Source of the DNA: a virus
Strand: one strand, 5' to 3'
Virus record (IMG/VR): IMGVR_UViG_3300042010_000067
Location: 1-47,120 of that record
DNA: 47,120 nt
In this document: piece by piece, positions 21,071-28,504 of the stretch
How the letters are laid out: each line of letters begins with the position of its first letter
Position numbering within the stretch: the stretch's first letter is position 1
Translations under genes and position numbers: made by a program
Notes under the pieces: model-generated
Seen by the model: only the letters and a program-made list of their open reading frames with translations
What the model was told of the DNA's origin: nothing
Databases searched by the model: none

Positions 21071-21361
21071 ATGAGCAAAGTCGAATTCAGCTATAGCCAA
21101 GCCCGCGGCGGTAAAACCGTACCGATGGCGAAGCGCTACGCTGAGACCCTGCGCAAGATGGGTTTTGGCACCTACCAGACCCGTATGCTTACCGCCGCAG
21201 AGCCAAAGGCTCAAGACGAACAGGAAGGCCCTCTAGTTTCTAAAGAGATCGCCGCCTTCGCGGCGGAGAACAATGTGGATCTGACCAAGGTTACCGGCAC
21301 CGGTAAAGACGGGCGCATCAAAAAATCCGATGTTGAAGCCTTTATCGCTGTGCAGGTGTAA
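21071..21361 (+). CDS. Small head-region protein with E3-binding-like domain
   Basis: A protein of 96 residues starting MSKVEFSYSQARGGKTV. Residues about 55-92 (VSKEIAAFAAENNVDLTKV, then TGTGKDGRIKKSDVEAFI) match the peripheral subunit-binding domain of dehydrogenase E2 proteins, a 35-residue three-helix unit. The N-terminal half (MAKRYAETLRKMGFGTY) is not recognised. It lies between capsid and portal genes and is separated from the portal start by 2 bases. It may be a capsid decoration, head-tail or internal protein that uses the domain for protein contacts. Confidence 0.7.
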   Translation: MSKVEFSYSQARGGKTVPMAKRYAETLRKMGFGTYQTRMLTAAEPKAQDEQEGPLVSKEIAAFAAENNVDLTKVTGTGKDGRIKKSDVEAFIAVQV

Positions 21362-21363
21362 CG

Positions 21364-22740
21364 ATGCGTCTATTCGGCCGAGAACTGACCCTTAGCTTCA
21401 AGCGTGCGCCGATGTCGCCGCCCGGTACGGGCTTGGGCGGTTGGTGGCCGATGATCAAAGAGCCGTATTCCGGCGCCTGGCAGAAGAACGACACATGGAC
21501 CAATGAAACGGTCTTGGCACATTACGCGGTTTATGCCTGTGTAACACTGATCTCGAATGACATCGGCAAGTTGCGCCAGCGCTTGATCGAACTGGACGCG
21601 AACGGGATTTGGAAAGAAACCACTAGTGGTGCTTTCAGTCCTGTGCTGAAGAAGCCGAACAACTACCAAAACCACGTACAGTTCAAGCAGTGGTGGCAGA
21701 CGTCGAAGCTGATCAGCGGCAATACGTACGGGCTAAAACAGCGGGATCAGCGCGGCGTTGTTACGTCGATCTATCTACTCGACCCGTGTCGTGTGCTCCC
21801 CCTGGTCGCTGATGACGGTTCTATTTACTACCAGTTGAGTAACGACAACCTGAACCGGGTAGGTGACGGCGTTACCGTTCCGGCATCGGAAATCATTCAC
21901 GACCGGATGAACTGCCTGTTCCACCCATTAGTGGGCGTGTCCCCGTTGTACGCTGCCGCGCAAGCCGCGTGTCAGTCGTTGAAGATGCAGAAGGATAGCT
22001 CGACGTTCTTCTCTAACGGTGCGCGCCCTGGCGGCATCCTGAGCGCCCCTGGCGCGATCAGTGATGACACTGCAGCACGACTTAAAGCGCATTGGGATGC
22101 GAACTACACTGGCGAGAATGCAGGGCGTGTAGCCGTCGTCGGTGATGATCTTAAATTCCAGCAGATGAAAATGTCTGCGACCGATTCCCAGTTGATCGAG
22201 CAGTTCAGATTGACCGCAGAAATGATCTGCACCGCGTTTCACGTCCCTCCGTCCAAGGTAGGTGTAACCACTTCACCTACCGGCACAACCGCGGCGCAAG
22301 AAAACCAGAAGTATTACTCGGACTGCATTCAGGTACTCGTCGAAGAGTACGAAGCCTGCATGGACGACGGCCTATCCGTCCCGGACAAGTACGGTGTAGA
22401 GCTGGACATCGACGGTTTGCTGCGAATGGACATGGGAGCCCTGGTGGAAACTTTGAAACTTGCGGTCGGCGGAACTATCATGGCGCCGAACGAAGCGCGG
22501 AAACGCATGAATCTACCACCGGTAAAAGGCGGCGATTCCGTCTTGAGCCAGCAGCAGAACTACTCTGTCGAAGCCTTGGCAAAACGCGACGCGCAAGCAG
22601 ATCCGTTCGCTACAGGTACGGCTGCTGCGCCGGCCGTTGAACCTGCCGCGCCAGAAGAACCAACCGACGAACAAATCCAAGACAGCGCGAAAATGCTCGC
22701 TCTGCTGATCGAAAAGAGGCTCGCTAATGAACCTGCGTGA
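21364..22740 (+). CDS. Portal protein, HK97 type
   Basis: A protein of 458 residues. HYAVYACVTLISNDIGKL, NTYGLKQRDQRG and the segment IIHDRMNCLFHPLVGVSPLYAAA, followed by FFSNGARPGGILSAPG, are characteristic of HK97-type Phage_portal proteins. It forms the dodecameric ring for DNA entry. The last 60 residues are Ala/Pro/Glu-rich. Here it follows the capsid gene, while in most HK97-like phages it precedes the protease and capsid genes. It overlaps the next gene by 14 bases. Confidence 0.92.
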   Translation: MRLFGRELTLSFKRAPMSPPGTGLGGWWPMIKEPYSGAWQKNDTWTNETVLAHYAVYACVTLISNDIGKLRQRLIELDANGIWKETTSGAFSPVLKKPNNYQNHVQFKQWWQTSKLISGNTYGLKQRDQRGVVTSIYLLDPCRVLPLVADDGSIYYQLSNDNLNRVGDGVTVPASEIIHDRMNCLFHPLVGVSPLYAAAQAACQSLKMQKDSSTFFSNGARPGGILSAPGAISDDTAARLKAHWDANYTGENAGRVAVVGDDLKFQQMKMSATDSQLIEQFRLTAEMICTAFHVPPSKVGVTTSPTGTTAAQENQKYYSDCIQVLVEEYEACMDDGLSVPDKYGVELDIDGLLRMDMGALVETLKLAVGGTIMAPNEARKRMNLPPVKGGDSVLSQQQNYSVEALAKRDAQADPFATGTAAAPAVEPAAPEEPTDEQIQDSAKMLALLIEKRLANEPA

Positions 22741-23632
22741 ACTTGAAGCGCAAGCCGAATTCCTCGCGCCGGTTATCGCCGCAGCGGTGGCGAAGGCTGT
22801 TGCACCGCTGAACCTCGAACTGGCCGATCTACGAAAGTGCCTCGCCGATCGCCCCATGCCAGTTGAGTCTGAGCCGATCGATGTTGACGCTATCGCGCAA
22901 GCTGCTGCAGCACTTGTCGTGCTACCGGAAGTGAAGGATGGCAAAGACGCTGATCCAATTGACCTGGAAGCCGTGGCGAAGGCTGCCGCGGAGTTCGTTC
23001 AGTTGCCAGACATCGACATTGCTTTGCTCGCAGCCGAAGCGGCAAAGCTCGTCGACGTGCCTGAGCCGATCCCGGGCAAAAACGCGGAGCCGGTAGACCT
23101 TCAAGCCTTGGCGCGGTCTGCTGCGGAGTTGATTCCAGTTCCGGAAGTTCGCCAACCGCAAGATGGCCGCGACGCGCTGCACCTGGAGATTCTGCCGGGC
23201 ATCGACGAAGCGAAAACGTATCGGCGCAACACCTACGCCAAGCACGACGGCGGCCTGTGGCGCAGCTTCGAGCAGACCAGCGGCATGCGCGGCTGGGAAT
23301 GCATCGTCGAAGGTTTGAAGGCCGTATCGGTAACGCAGGACGGTGACCGGGAATTCTCGGTGACACTCGCCAAATCTAGCGGCGCTGAGGTCGTACAGAA
23401 GTTCGCGATGCCGATCCAGATCTACAAAGGCGTGCATAAAGACGGCGAGAAGTACGACCAGCACGATAATGTCACATGGGCGGGCAGCCAGTGGACCTCG
23501 ACTAAAGCGGAGAACACCGACAAGCCGGGCTCTAGCGATAGCTGGACCCTGGTCGTCAAGGCCGGCCGTAACGGTAAAGACCTCCGCGACAATGCTAGCA
23601 CCTTCGACCCGGCAAAAGGGGTCAAGCTATGA
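22727..23632 (+). CDS. Head protein with repeated segment and carbohydrate-binding-like C-terminus
   Basis: A protein of 301 residues. Residues about 45-140 hold three imperfect repeats of the form (P)(I/V)DLxAxAxxAAExVxxPE followed by G-K-(D/N)-A. Residues about 160-195 (AKTYRRNTYAKHDGGLWRSF) and 230-290 (YKGVHKDGEKYDQHDNVTW, then SDSWTLVVKAGRNGKD) resemble small carbohydrate-binding modules of the ChtBD3 type, seen in virion proteins. It may be a head fiber or surface-binding decoration protein. It lies just after the portal gene and overlaps the connector gene by ATGA. Confidence 0.65.
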   Translation: MNLRELEAQAEFLAPVIAAAVAKAVAPLNLELADLRKCLADRPMPVESEPIDVDAIAQAAAALVVLPEVKDGKDADPIDLEAVAKAAAEFVQLPDIDIALLAAEAAKLVDVPEPIPGKNAEPVDLQALARSAAELIPVPEVRQPQDGRDALHLEILPGIDEAKTYRRNTYAKHDGGLWRSFEQTSGMRGWECIVEGLKAVSVTQDGDREFSVTLAKSSGAEVVQKFAMPIQIYKGVHKDGEKYDQHDNVTWAGSQWTSTKAENTDKPGSSDSWTLVVKAGRNGKDLRDNASTFDPAKGVKL

Positions 23633-24003
23633 TGTACGTCACCCTGGCGCGCGCTAAGCAGCACCTGAACATGGATCACGACGAAGACGACACCTTGATC
23701 GAAGTCTACGTCCAGGCGGCGTCTGGTGCGGTTAAGAACTATCTGAAAAGCGCTTCGCCATACGAGGTTGAGCGCGACAGCAACGACGATCCGATCCTCG
23801 ATAGTTCGGGCGACCCGGTGTACGTCGTCGACAGCTCGGGCGATAAGCTGATCAGTTACCCGGTGCAAGCCGCTGTGCTACTGATGGTTGGCTTCTTGTA
23901 CAAAGACCGCGACGAGAACTCGGATCAGGCATTTCAGGCCGGCTACTTGCCGAAGCCCGTGACGGCTTTGCTGTACCCACTTCGTAAACCGGCCCTCGCA
24001 TGA
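23629..24003 (+). CDS. Head-tail connector protein (gp6-like)
   Basis: A protein of 124 residues. MYVTLARAKQHLNMDHDEDDTLIEVYVQAA at the start and AAVLLMVGFLYKDRDE near the C-terminus are typical of the Phage_connect_1 / HK97 gp6 family, which forms a ring under the portal. An insert of Asp-rich sequence lies in the middle. Coupled to the preceding and following genes by ATGA. Confidence 0.88.
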   Translation: MMYVTLARAKQHLNMDHDEDDTLIEVYVQAASGAVKNYLKSASPYEVERDSNDDPILDSSGDPVYVVDSSGDKLISYPVQAAVLLMVGFLYKDRDENSDQAFQAGYLPKPVTALLYPLRKPALA

Positions 24004-24359
24004 GCCGCGCCGGCCAGTACCGCCATCGGGTGGATATCCAAGACTGGACCGAGGTCCGCGATCCTGAAACAGGCGGCTTTACCGAAGCTTGGGTAACGGT
24101 TTTCGCGAATGTTCCTGCGAGAATCGTCGACGCTAGCGGGCGAGAGTTCAAAGAGTCTGCTGCTACTCAGTCGGAGATTATCGGACGTATAGTTATCAGG
24201 GCGAGACCCGGTTTGAAAGCCAAACAGCGAGTTTTGCAGAAGGGTAAAGCCGGTGAAATTTTAGGAATTTACAACGCCCACGCCTGGCTGCGCGACCCCG
24301 ATAGCGGCCGTGATTATGTCAGCGCTCCCGTTTCACTCGGCGTGAACGATGGTCAATAA
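24000..24359 (+). CDS. Head closure protein (Phage_H_T_join / SPP1 gp16-like)
   Basis: A protein of 119 residues. AGQYRHRVDIQDWTEVRDPETGGFTEAWVTV and ARIVDASGREF match the head-tail joining family with its beta-barrel. It seals the filled head and offers the site for tail binding. It overlaps the next gene by 11 bases. Confidence 0.88.
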   Translation: MSRAGQYRHRVDIQDWTEVRDPETGGFTEAWVTVFANVPARIVDASGREFKESAATQSEIIGRIVIRARPGLKAKQRVLQKGKAGEILGIYNAHAWLRDPDSGRDYVSAPVSLGVNDGQ

Positions 24360-24921
24360 AACCTTCGTCTGCATCGCCTCCGGCCCGAGCCTCAACGCGC
24401 ACGACTGCGAACTGGTACGCGCCGCCGGCCTTCCCACAATCGCTGTGAACAACTCCTGGCAGCTAGCCCCGTGGTGCGATCACCTTTACGCAGGTGATCT
24501 CGCGTGGTGGGATGCTCACGTCTCTGAAGTTCCCGACGGCCCTAAGCGCTGGACGTGTACCCGCCAAGCGTCCGCAAAGCATGGGTTGAATTGGCACGAA
24601 GCTTACGGTGAATATAATTCTGGCTTGAGAGCGATAGAACTGGCCTTTCAGCTAGGAGCCGAACGCGTATTGCTTCTTGGGTATGACTGCACGGTGCAAG
24701 GCGGTACGCACTGGCACGGTGACCACAGAGACACGAAGAACCCTGATGAAGCGTTGTGCAGGAAGTGGAACCAGCAGCATTGCCGGCTAGCGCAGCGGGA
24801 ACGCGTAGTGAATTGCTCACGTGACACGGCACTGACAGCGTACCGTTTGGGGTATCTCGAAAAAGAGTTGCAAAAGGTTGTTGACACTTGTGATGCTCTC
24901 GACAATACTCAGGGCTCTTAA
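24349..24921 (+). CDS. DUF115/MptE-like protein in head-tail region
   Basis: A protein of 190 residues. CIASGPSLNAHDC at the N-terminus, AVNNSWQLAPWCDHLYAGD, then LGAERVLLLGYDC and HWHGDH fit a phage family related to DUF115/MptE, whose members act on pterin diphosphates or in sugar transfer (flagellin glycosylation factors). The glycine-rich SGPSL loop and the Asp/His motifs suggest a nucleotide-type ligand. It is not a virion joining protein by sequence, yet it is embedded among them. With the GT9-like and methyltransferase genes downstream it may modify a surface glycan, virion protein or DNA. Confidence 0.65.
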   Translation: MVNKTFVCIASGPSLNAHDCELVRAAGLPTIAVNNSWQLAPWCDHLYAGDLAWWDAHVSEVPDGPKRWTCTRQASAKHGLNWHEAYGEYNSGLRAIELAFQLGAERVLLLGYDCTVQGGTHWHGDHRDTKNPDEALCRKWNQQHCRLAQRERVVNCSRDTALTAYRLGYLEKELQKVVDTCDALDNTQGS

Positions 24922-24978
24922 GCAGAAAAGCATTTTGCCGATCAACACCGACTGAGGGATTTGCAGCCATGTTTGAAA

Positions 24979-25170
24979 ATGATGAGTACGAAGGGTTCTG
25001 ATCAACCAGCGCCAACCGATAAGTGGCCGCACATGCGGCAAGTTGCACCAGGCGTAGCGATTGAAGCAGTAGGCGTCGAAACCGTATACGGTGGAGCCGA
25101 AAGTCGGATAGTGGAGCGAAAGCTGCGAAGCGAGAACGACCAGTCGCTACAAGCCTGGTGCAATTGGTAG
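24979..25170 (+). CDS. Possible small protein, unknown
   Basis: An open frame of 63 residues (MMSTKGSDQPAPTDKW...) ends inside the tRNA-like structure at 25160. No ribosome binding site is evident before 24979; a GAGGG lies nearer an ATG at 24969, which leads to only ten codons. The stretch 24922-25159 has no better candidate, so this ORF is reported with caution. Confidence 0.3.
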   Translation: MMSTKGSDQPAPTDKWPHMRQVAPGVAIEAVGVETVYGGAESRIVERKLRSENDQSLQAWCNW

Positions 25171-25256
25171 CTCAGTGGGTAGAGTGCGCGGGCGCTGTTT
25201 TTACAGCGATTTACTTCCTGCGATGTCGGGTGTTCGAATCACTCACAGTTGCACCA
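25160..25256 (+). tRNA. tRNA-like structure with enlarged anticodon loop
   Basis: GCAATTG (25160-25166) pairs with CAGTTGC (25246-25252), followed by A and an encoded CCA. The D-arm is GCTC / AGTGGGTA / GAGT (25170-25185). The T-arm is GGGTG / TTCGAAT / CACTC (25228-25244). The anticodon stem CGCGG (25187-25191) pairs with CTGCG (25218-25222), but the loop is 26 bases rather than 7 and contains the hairpin CGCTG/CAGCG (25193-25208). One extra base lies on each side of the acceptor base. No amino acid can be assigned. It may be a tRNA with an insertion, a decayed tRNA, or a tRNA mimic. A terminator follows. Confidence 0.55.
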
Positions 25257-25282
25257 ACCTATTCCCGTCGTGCCCTCACTTT

Positions 25283-25309
25283 GCCCGCCCACACTGCGGG
25301 CTTCTTTTT
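25283..25309 (+). terminator. Terminator after tRNA-like structure
   Basis: GCCCGC and GCGGGC form a 6-bp stem around CCACACT, followed by TTCTTTTT. Confidence 0.75.
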
Positions 25310-25320
25310 GGAGAATGGAA

Positions 25321-25482
25321 ATGGACTACGAAGAGCTGCTGAAGAAATATATGCAGCATGTTGGTGATTGCGAAGGTGCAGTTTTTGTTGACCGTCTAAA
25401 CGCCGGCTGCGGCGCAGATGTAGACTTCTCGGATGAAGAGGTCGCAGAACTCGAAAGAATCCGCGATGAGCTTTTCCAATGA
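25321..25482 (+). CDS. Conserved small phage protein
   Basis: A protein of 53 residues (MDYEELLKKYMQHVGDCEG...). GGAG lies 8 bases before the ATG at 25321; the ATG at 25315 is too close to it. The start D(Y/F)xELLxxYxxHVxxCEG recurs in small proteins of many phages. The stop overlaps the GT9-like gene by ATGA. Function unknown. Confidence 0.7.
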   Translation: MDYEELLKKYMQHVGDCEGAVFVDRLNAGCGADVDFSDEEVAELERIRDELFQ

Positions 25483-26312
25483 TCATCCATGGAATGCGGG
25501 GCCTCGGAGACAACTTGTTCCAGCGACCTTTCATCAAAGCGCTACCAAAGCCCGTGTACCTCGACACACCCTGGCCGGAAATTTACCAAGACATTCCCGG
25601 CGTCCAGTTCATCCGACCACAAACCACGCTGCGCACTCAGGCGAAGAACATCGCGCGCCACGCTGATTGGATTATGCCACCCGGGCGACAACCGGCCCGC
25701 CACATTCGTTACGGCGTCGAGGGCATCATACCCGGCATGACAGCATGCTTTGGCGTAGCGCCGGCCGAGTTTGATCTACCCCCACTGCCTGAAATGGAAT
25801 TGTATTGCAAGTACGTCGTCGTTCGACCGGCGACCGTGCGTAGTGAGTGGCGAGCTGATACGCGCAATCCCGATCCGTATTACATCACCCTGGCAGCGAT
25901 GGAAGCGGGTTTGCGAGGATATCGAGTAATCAGCATTGCCGATTTGCAAGACGGTCAAGAGTGGGCGGTAGGGGATCTACCACCGTCGGATGTGCAATAT
26001 CACAAAGGTGAACTCCCGGTTGAACAACTCCTGTCCCTCGTCGCTAACGCCTCGGCGGTGATCGGGGGTATTGGCTGGCTGGTGCCGGCGGCGCTCGCTG
26101 CCAAGGTTCCGGCGTGGATTATCTGCGGCGGCCAAGGCGGTTATAATGCGCCGGAGCTGATCACGCCAAAAGGTCAAAGCAACATCACATTCGCGGTTCC
26201 TGACAACTTCTGTCGCTGCCGCCTCAAACAACACAACTGCGACAAAAGGATCTCAGATTATGATGCAAAGCTTACCGCATGGGCTGGAAGATGCCTTCCT
26301 GTGGTCTCCTGA
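25479..26312 (+). CDS. GT9-like glycosyltransferase (heptosyltransferase fold)
   Basis: A protein of 277 residues. MIIHGMRGLGDNLFQRPFI matches the N-terminal GxGD motif of GT-B family 9 enzymes, and ANASAVIGGIGWLVPAALAAKVPAWIICGG matches the C-terminal sugar-nucleotide site (a VG(V/I)DSG-like turn followed by an Ala-rich helix and Pro). It ends with two Cys motifs (FCRCRLKQHNC). GT9 enzymes transfer heptose or other sugars to LPS. Substrate and target here are unknown; it may change host surface sugars, decorate virion proteins, or act on hypermodified bases. It overlaps the methyltransferase gene by 53 bases. Confidence 0.7.
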   Translation: MIIHGMRGLGDNLFQRPFIKALPKPVYLDTPWPEIYQDIPGVQFIRPQTTLRTQAKNIARHADWIMPPGRQPARHIRYGVEGIIPGMTACFGVAPAEFDLPPLPEMELYCKYVVVRPATVRSEWRADTRNPDPYYITLAAMEAGLRGYRVISIADLQDGQEWAVGDLPPSDVQYHKGELPVEQLLSLVANASAVIGGIGWLVPAALAAKVPAWIICGGQGGYNAPELITPKGQSNITFAVPDNFCRCRLKQHNCDKRISDYDAKLTAWAGRCLPVVS

Positions 26313-26880
26313 AAAGGGGCAAGGTTTTCACTCTCGCCCGGCCATGCTCTATGGAGGCGAATATTTCGCCAACTACCAAAAGCTTGACGCCACCAAAATG
26401 GGCGGCCTGCTGACCAAAGCGCGCGTCGACCTGGTTAAGAAATACCTGAACCCTGCTGAGGTCGTAGATATAGGCATCGGTGGTGGGCGCTTCGTGCAGG
26501 AATCGCAGGGCATGGGTTACGACGTTTGTCCGGACGCCGTGAAGTGGTTGCAGAGCACTTACGCTTACCGCGATCCGTACGGCAGCGAAGAAGTCCGTGC
26601 GATCACCTGTTGGGATAGCCTTGAGCACATCCCGGAGCCCGAAAAGCTTCTCGAGCGCGTAAAGGAATGGCTGTTCGTCTCGATCCCGATCTGTGAGACG
26701 GCCAGTGAGTGGATCGATTCCAAGCACATGAAGCCCGGCGAGCATATCCATTACTTCAGCTTGCAAGGCTTTATCCGCTGGTGCGGCGAACAAGGTTTCG
26801 AGTGCCAGGAAGTGAACTGGGCGGAAACCGAACTGGGTCGAGAAGGAATCGCATCGTTTGCATTCCGGCGGGTGGCGTAG
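26260..26880 (+). CDS. SAM-dependent methyltransferase
   Basis: A protein of 206 residues. VVDIGIGGGRFV (about residues 68-79) is the glycine-rich SAM motif I, and AITCWDSLEHIPEPEKLLERV the usual post-motif II segment of Methyltransf_23-type enzymes. HMKPGEHIHYFSLQGFIRW is typical of those acting on sugars or small molecules. No DNA methylase catalytic motif (such as NPPY or DPPY) is present. AGGA is 9 bases before the ATG, and a second ATG follows at once. It overlaps the GT9-like gene, so the two are probably made together. Confidence 0.75.
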   Translation: MMQSLPHGLEDAFLWSPEKGQGFHSRPAMLYGGEYFANYQKLDATKMGGLLTKARVDLVKKYLNPAEVVDIGIGGGRFVQESQGMGYDVCPDAVKWLQSTYAYRDPYGSEEVRAITCWDSLEHIPEPEKLLERVKEWLFVSIPICETASEWIDSKHMKPGEHIHYFSLQGFIRWCGEQGFECQEVNWAETELGREGIASFAFRRVA

Positions 26881-26887
26881 TAGGCTT

Positions 26888-26950
26888 TGCCTCACGCATA
26901 CCGGCGGTCTCGTAAACCGTCGTTAAAAGCCGCAGTTCAATGTGACGGCA
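26888..26950 (+). tRNA. Degenerate tRNA-like element
   Basis: TGCCTCAC (26888-26895) pairs with GTGACGGCA (26942-26950) with one bulge. A stem-loop at 26902-26922 has a 7-bp stem and the loop CTCGTAA, which is a canonical anticodon loop (T33, CGT at 26911-26913, A37-A38), and GTTCAAT resembles a T-loop. There is no D-arm and the T-stem is poor. It may be a remnant of a tRNA-Thr(CGT), or a chance hairpin. A terminator follows. Confidence 0.25.
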
Positions 26951-26955
26951 AATAG

Positions 26956-26979
26956 AGCCGCCCCATCCTGCGGCTTTTT
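26956..26979 (+). terminator. Terminator after methyltransferase
   Basis: AGCCGC and GCGGCT form a 6-bp stem around an 8-base loop, ending in a run of five T. Confidence 0.75.
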
Positions 26980-27020
26980 CTTGCCTGTGATATTCTGCCA
27001 GCAACGAACGAGGGCAAACC

Positions 27021-27464
27021 ATGGCCGACTGGATTACCTATAAGCTCAAAGGTGTTGACAAGCTGTCAGCGGCCTTCAAAAAGCTGCCCCAGGAACTCCA
27101 GCGGCAGATTGTCGTGCCCGCCGCGAAAGATGCTATGCAGATCGTTCTGCAAGACGCCATTGCGCGCGCGCAACGAATAGATGACCCTTCGACGATCCCT
27201 GACATTTCGAAGAACATCGCCTTGATCGAAGACACAAAGTATTTCGAGGAGACCGGTTCGACCAAGGTTTCCGTGGGCGTGCGTAAGACACGGCGGGGTC
27301 AGCGTGGGGGCAATACCTATTACTGGTGGTGGGTGACCCTGGGTAATTCGCGTATGCGCGCGCAGCCTTTCATGCAAAATGCGTTAAGCCAAAACCAACA
27401 GGCCGTATTTCAGGAATTCCTCAGCTCGGCCAAATTTGAACTACTTCGCCTGGACCTAAGCTAA
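27021..27464 (+). CDS. HK97 gp10-like neck/tail completion protein
   Basis: A protein of 147 residues. GVDKLSAAFKKLPQELQRQIV at the start and RMRAQPFMQNALSQNQQAVFQEF at the end are typical of the HK97 gp10 family, which helps to complete the tail at the head-proximal end. The ribosome binding site is GAGGGCAAACC-ATG. The stop shares a base with the HNH gene start. Confidence 0.87.
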   Translation: MADWITYKLKGVDKLSAAFKKLPQELQRQIVVPAAKDAMQIVLQDAIARAQRIDDPSTIPDISKNIALIEDTKYFEETGSTKVSVGVRKTRRGQRGGNTYYWWWVTLGNSRMRAQPFMQNALSQNQQAVFQEFLSSAKFELLRLDLS

Positions 27465-28138
27465 TGGAAGTCCGTATCTGTAAAGCCTGCGGGATTGAAA
27501 AGTCTTTAGGAGAGTTCCATAAGGAAAAAACCTGCGTAGGCGGTCGGCAAACACAATGCAAAACCTGTTTAAACGCTAGAAGAAAACTAAAATATTATCA
27601 AAATCACGCCCACGAAAAAGCCTGCGACGCTGCCTATCGGGCGGCTAATCCCGAGAAAATAAAAGAGCAGAGCCGCGCTTGGAACTCTCGGAATAAAGAA
27701 CACAGGAGATCTTACAAAGAAGCGAACAAAGAAAAGATCGCCGCTAAGAACGCTGAATATTTTCAGCGCGTAAAAGAAAGACGCGCTGAGTTAGCCCGGG
27801 AAAAATATCGTAACGACCCTTTGCACGCCATGAAATGCCGCTTACGATTGCGTACTCGGCTAGCAATAAAAGCTAAGGGCTTTACGAAGAAGTCCCGCAT
27901 ACGGCAGATACTCGGTTGCGACGATATCACTCTGAAAAGTCATATACAGGCACTTTTCACCGAAGGCATGACTTGGGAGAACCGAGGAGAGTGGCACTTG
28001 GATCATAAAACTCCGTTAGCTGCGGCCAATAATGAAGAGGAATTGCTTGCGCTCTGCCACTATAAAAATTTGCAGCCATTGTGGGCCGCTGATAATTTCG
28101 CTAAAGGTGGGCGCATAGCCCAGGGGGAACCCGCATAA
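27464..28138 (+). CDS. HNH endonuclease inserted between tail completion genes
   Basis: A protein of 224 residues. The N-terminus has CKACG and CKTC pairs (a zinc ribbon), a long charged middle with repeats around NPEK and NKEK, and a C-terminal HNH: GEWHLDHKTPLAAA, then HYKNLQPLWAADNFAKGG with the conserved H-D-H, N and N. This type is common among freestanding phage homing endonucleases. Both junctions are one-base overlaps (TAATG), so it is inserted without disturbing the neighbours. More AT-rich, Lys-rich coding than its neighbours suggests recent transfer. Confidence 0.85.
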   Translation: MEVRICKACGIEKSLGEFHKEKTCVGGRQTQCKTCLNARRKLKYYQNHAHEKACDAAYRAANPEKIKEQSRAWNSRNKEHRRSYKEANKEKIAAKNAEYFQRVKERRAELAREKYRNDPLHAMKCRLRLRTRLAIKAKGFTKKSRIRQILGCDDITLKSHIQALFTEGMTWENRGEWHLDHKTPLAAANNEEELLALCHYKNLQPLWAADNFAKGGRIAQGEPA

Positions 28139-28503
28139 TGAATGTGCCTTTTTACACTGTATGTAAGGCCGACCCGACTGTCCGAGCGCTACTGGGAGGG
28201 GCTGAGCCGCGTATATATCCTTTTTCTACTGCCCCTCAGGACGCAGCCAAGCCGTATGTTGTCTATCAGTGGATCGGCGGCGACCCCTACAACATGTTGA
28301 ACTGCCGGCCGGATGCGGACCGCATTAGCCTCCAAGTGGACGTGTACGCGAGTACTCAAGCGAAATGCACGGAGATCGCGAAAGCTATCCGATACGCGAT
28401 CGAACTTCAGAGCTACATCACCTTTTATGCGGGCGACATGCGGGACGAACCGACCAAGCTTTACCGTACGAGTTTCCAGCTAGACTGGCTTGTCAATCGG
28501 TAA
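28138..28503 (+). CDS. Tail completion protein, DUF3168 / gp11-like
   Basis: A protein of 121 residues. RALLGGAEPRIYPFSTAPQDAAKPYVVYQW and RISLQVDVYASTQ match DUF3168 (tail terminator family). It caps the tail tube at its head-proximal end. In other phages it directly follows the gp10-like gene, so the HNH gene has split a conserved pair. Confidence 0.87.
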   Translation: MNVPFYTVCKADPTVRALLGGAEPRIYPFSTAPQDAAKPYVVYQWIGGDPYNMLNCRPDADRISLQVDVYASTQAKCTEIAKAIRYAIELQSYITFYAGDMRDEPTKLYRTSFQLDWLVNR

Positions 28504-28504
28504 T

